From contig NZ_KE332514.1 of assembly GCF_000412995.1 (NCBI RefSeq), positions 84,948 to 148,947 of the forward strand: DNA of 64,000 nucleotides. Reading direction: 5' to 3'. The notes beneath the pieces are model-generated. The model did not search any database. It was not told where the DNA came from and was given only the letters and a program-made list of their open reading frames with translations. Shown piece after piece: positions 62,151 through 64,000 of this stretch. Position numbers and translations under genes: made by a program. The DNA is from Treponema vincentii F0403 (GTDB lineage Bacteria > Spirochaetota > Spirochaetia > Treponematales > Treponemataceae). Position 1 is the stretch's first letter. Every line of letters starts with the position of its first letter.

Positions 62151-62226
62151 GGATGTCTTAAAAGTCGTTGCTTTTTCGCCATCCACGAAGATTACCGGTT
62201 GGCGTGCGGTGTGCGCAGCTAACCGG
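62151..62226. repeat. Intergenic hairpin module
   Basis: In the 111-base gap between the TAXI and DUF1850 genes: GGGATG/CATCC with inner AAAA/TTTT (about 62151-62184), similar in layout to the GGGGATGTC hairpin at 46675, then CCGGTT/AACCGG (62195-62200/62221-62226). May be an mRNA processing or attenuation site. Confidence 0.45.
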
Positions 62227-62250
62227 CTTTAAGTTTGAGGACGAAGTAGG

Positions 62251-62775
62251 ATGGAACGGCTTTTTATCGAAGTGCGGCGGATGCGTGCGGTTTTATGTCG
62301 GTATATGATGTATATGCTTATTGCCGCTTCGCTGCTGCACACAAGCTGTTCCTCCGCTGAGACAATTGAAATTTCCAATCAGATAACGAAGGAAGCTTAC
62401 CTGAGTCACATAGTGAAGGCGGGTGATATTCTTTCATTTGAATGGGAACATTCATTTGAACATGTCTTGTGGAAAGAATTTTATCGGGTAACCGATGAAC
62501 ATACTTTTAAACTCTTTACCATTGCCGTTCAAGGTTTCGGCGCCGGCATTCCGGCCGAAATGGATTGTACCTATCGATATGAGGATGGGTTCATCTATAT
62601 GGAAAATATAGAAGGAAGCGTGTTTAAAGAGTTTAATTGGATTCATTCGCAAACGCAACTCAAACAAATAACCCTCAACGATACCGTGCTTATATGGGGT
62701 ACAGAACTTCCCCAAAGAGCAAAAATACGGCTTGCCTTACAAAGGAGTACATCTTGGCTACAGAAAATACCGTAG
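62251..62775 (+). CDS. DUF1850 protein of the TAXI-TRAP operon
   Basis: A 174-residue exported protein. A hydrophobic segment (YMMYMLIAASLLHTSC) may be a lipoprotein signal with a loose lipobox. GDILSFEWEHSFEHVLWKEFYRV carries the His-Ser...Glu pattern of DUF1850 proteins, which are nearly always found beside TAXI transporter genes. GAGGA lies 10 bases before ATG 62251; ATG 62281 is an alternative. It overlaps the permease gene by 22 bases, so the three genes form one operon. Function unknown. Confidence 0.75.
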   Translation: MERLFIEVRRMRAVLCRYMMYMLIAASLLHTSCSSAETIEISNQITKEAYLSHIVKAGDILSFEWEHSFEHVLWKEFYRVTDEHTFKLFTIAVQGFGAGIPAEMDCTYRYEDGFIYMENIEGSVFKEFNWIHSQTQLKQITLNDTVLIWGTELPQRAKIRLALQRSTSWLQKIP

Positions 62776-64000
62776 ATCAGCAGGCTCTATTGGAAGAATT
62801 TGAACGGGAAAGCAGAACCAGAAACTTTGTTAACCCGATCTTTGCAAAGCTTCTCAAATGGACTGCACTGTTGGTTACCTTTTACCATTTGGCTTATGCT
62901 TCCGGTTATATCCGGCCGGAGACATTGCGCCATCGTTCCATCCACGTCGGTATGATTTTATTTATGACCTTTGCAATTTACCCTGCCTTTAAAAGATCGA
63001 GCAGAAAGGTTATCGCATGGTACGATTACATACTGATGATATTATCCGTTGTCATTCCTGTTTATATGTGGGTAAATTATCAGGCTATCATCGATAGAGT
63101 AGGGGATGCAAACCTGACCGATGTCATCATGGGTACGATATTGGTTGCGTTGGTGATAGAGGCCGCGCGGCGGATTACCGGTTGGGCGTTACCGATTATC
63201 GGGATTATCTTTATGATCTATGCGCTGATGGGCGCACGGCAGGGGCTTATTCCGATAAACGTACCGGGGCTGTTCCTGCATAGAGGTTTTAAATGGCCTA
63301 AACTGATCGGACACCTCTTTTCAAACACCGAAGGTATTTACGGAACATCGGTCAACGTTTCTTCAACGTATATTTTCTTATTCATCGTATTCGGCGAGAT
63401 TATGAATAAGTGCGGAATGGGGAAATTCTTTAACGATATCGCTATCGGTTTGGCCGGCCATACTAAAGGCGGCCCTGCAAAGGTAGCCGTTATTGCGGCA
63501 GGGTTACTGGGAAGTATCAACGGGTCGGCAATTGCGAACGTCGTTACGACCGGTTCGTTTACCATTCCTTTGATGAAGAAAATCGGATACAGCAAAGAGT
63601 TTGCCGGTGCGGTTTCGTCGACCGCATCAGTAGGAGGGCAGCTGTTGCCGCCGATTATGGGCGCGGCTGCCTTTATCATGGCGGAAACGCTCGGCATTAA
63701 ATACAAAGAGATTGTCGTTGCGGCGGCCATTCCTGCGCTCATTTACTATTTGGGTATTATCTTTCAGATCCAGCTGCGGGCGTCGAAAGATAAACTGGAC
63801 GGTATGCCGAAAGACCAACTACCTAAGGTAAAAGAAACGCTGAAGATGTACTGGCATCTGACCATTCCGATTTTATTCTTGGTTTATATGCTGTTCTTCA
63901 GCGGTTATACCGTTATTAAAGGCGCTTTTTTAACGATCCTTTTAACCATTGTTATTGCGCAGCTTAAAAAAGAAACGCGCATGAGCTTGAAGGACATAGA
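62754..64000 (+). CDS. TRAP transporter fused permease (TAXI type), 5' part
   Basis: An open frame from TTG 62754 (AAAGGAG 7 bases upstream) to the window end, more than 415 codons. It begins with a soluble lead (ATENTVDQQALLEEFERES), then four DctQ-like helices, then DctM-like ones. GIYGTSVNVSSTYIFLFIVFGEIMNKCGMGKFF, GGPAKVAVIAAGLLGSINGSAIANVVTTGSFTIPLMKKIGY and SVGGQLLPPIMGAAAFIMAE are signature loops of the fused permease. It uses an ion gradient to import the TAXI ligand. The C-terminal part lies outside the window. Confidence 0.9.
   Translation, partial: MATENTVDQQALLEEFERESRTRNFVNPIFAKLLKWTALLVTFYHLAYASGYIRPETLRHRSIHVGMILFMTFAIYPAFKRSSRKVIAWYDYILMILSVVIPVYMWVNYQAIIDRVGDANLTDVIMGTILVALVIEAARRITGWALPIIGIIFMIYALMGARQGLIPINVPGLFLHRGFKWPKLIGHLFSNTEGIYGTSVNVSSTYIFLFIVFGEIMNKCGMGKFFNDIAIGLAGHTKGGPAKVAVIAAGLLGSINGSAIANVVTTGSFTIPLMKKIGYSKEFAGAVSSTASVGGQLLPPIMGAAAFIMAETLGIKYKEIVVAAAIPALIYYLGIIFQIQLRASKDKLDGMPKDQLPKVKETLKMYWHLTIPILFLVYMLFFSGYTVIKGAFLTILLTIVIAQLKKETRMSLKDI

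Overview
The window is most likely chromosomal DNA of a spirochaete, probably an oral-type Treponema. This is an inference from gene content: a FliG paralogue, many lipoproteins with loose lipoboxes, a Lol-like export operon, a TAXI-type TRAP transporter next to a Cache chemoreceptor, a Rex repressor, and an arsenite methyltransferase that appears to use selenocysteine, which fits the selenoprotein-rich oral treponemes. No rRNA or tRNA gene was seen.

Bases 1-25637 are one long plus-strand surface-polysaccharide locus. It opens with a phosphonate block: the 3' part of phosphonopyruvate decarboxylase, a metallophosphoesterase, an SDR epimerase/dehydratase, a small nucleotidyltransferase, an unclassified NAD-binding dehydrogenase and a DUF1015 protein. 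Then come all five enzymes expected for UDP-2,3-diacetamido-mannuronic acid: WbpB, WbpE and WbpD in one block, WbpI and WbpA in another. An AAA/DUF4143 ATPase sits between wbpE and wbpD. The assembly genes are a TagF-like CDP-alcohol phosphotransferase, a Wzx flippase, a DegT-like aminotransferase, a FemAB/GNAT-like acyltransferase, a polysaccharide deacetylase, three glycosyltransferases, an EpsG/Wzy-like polymerase, a Wzz-like protein and a Wza-like SLBB export protein. The locus ends at a strong terminator. Several central genes are visibly more AT-rich than the wbp enzymes, suggesting mosaic acquisition.

Bases 25743-34190 hold a hypothetical gene, a truncated AAA-ATPase, a striking array of perfect hairpins (27043-27460), and a minus-strand operon of an ABC ATPase, two FtsX/LolE-type permeases, an MFS transporter and a LolA-like periplasmic protein. 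Several array loops, read on the minus strand, match the CsrA-binding consensus. An arsM gene at 34188-34943 has an in-frame TGA in place of an arsenic-binding Cys, followed by a SECIS-like hairpin.

Bases 35045-55170 are mainly housekeeping: a SWIM/SNF2 helicase, a two-gene ATPase system with its own operator-like repeat, FliG, an M16C protease, topoisomerase IV subunit B, a lipoprotein-type SAM hydroxide adenosyltransferase, a HEAT-repeat protein, Rex, an RlmK-like methyltransferase, a pseudokinase-like membrane protein and Tgt. Further intergenic hairpin clusters lie at 46470-46713 and 48436-48577.

Bases 55300-64000 hold a RelB/PIN toxin-antitoxin pair, moaC followed by a decaying moaA with Cys-to-Tyr changes and a MOSC-like remnant, a solute-binding lipoprotein paired with a chemoreceptor, and a TAXI-TRAP transporter operon whose permease runs off the window.
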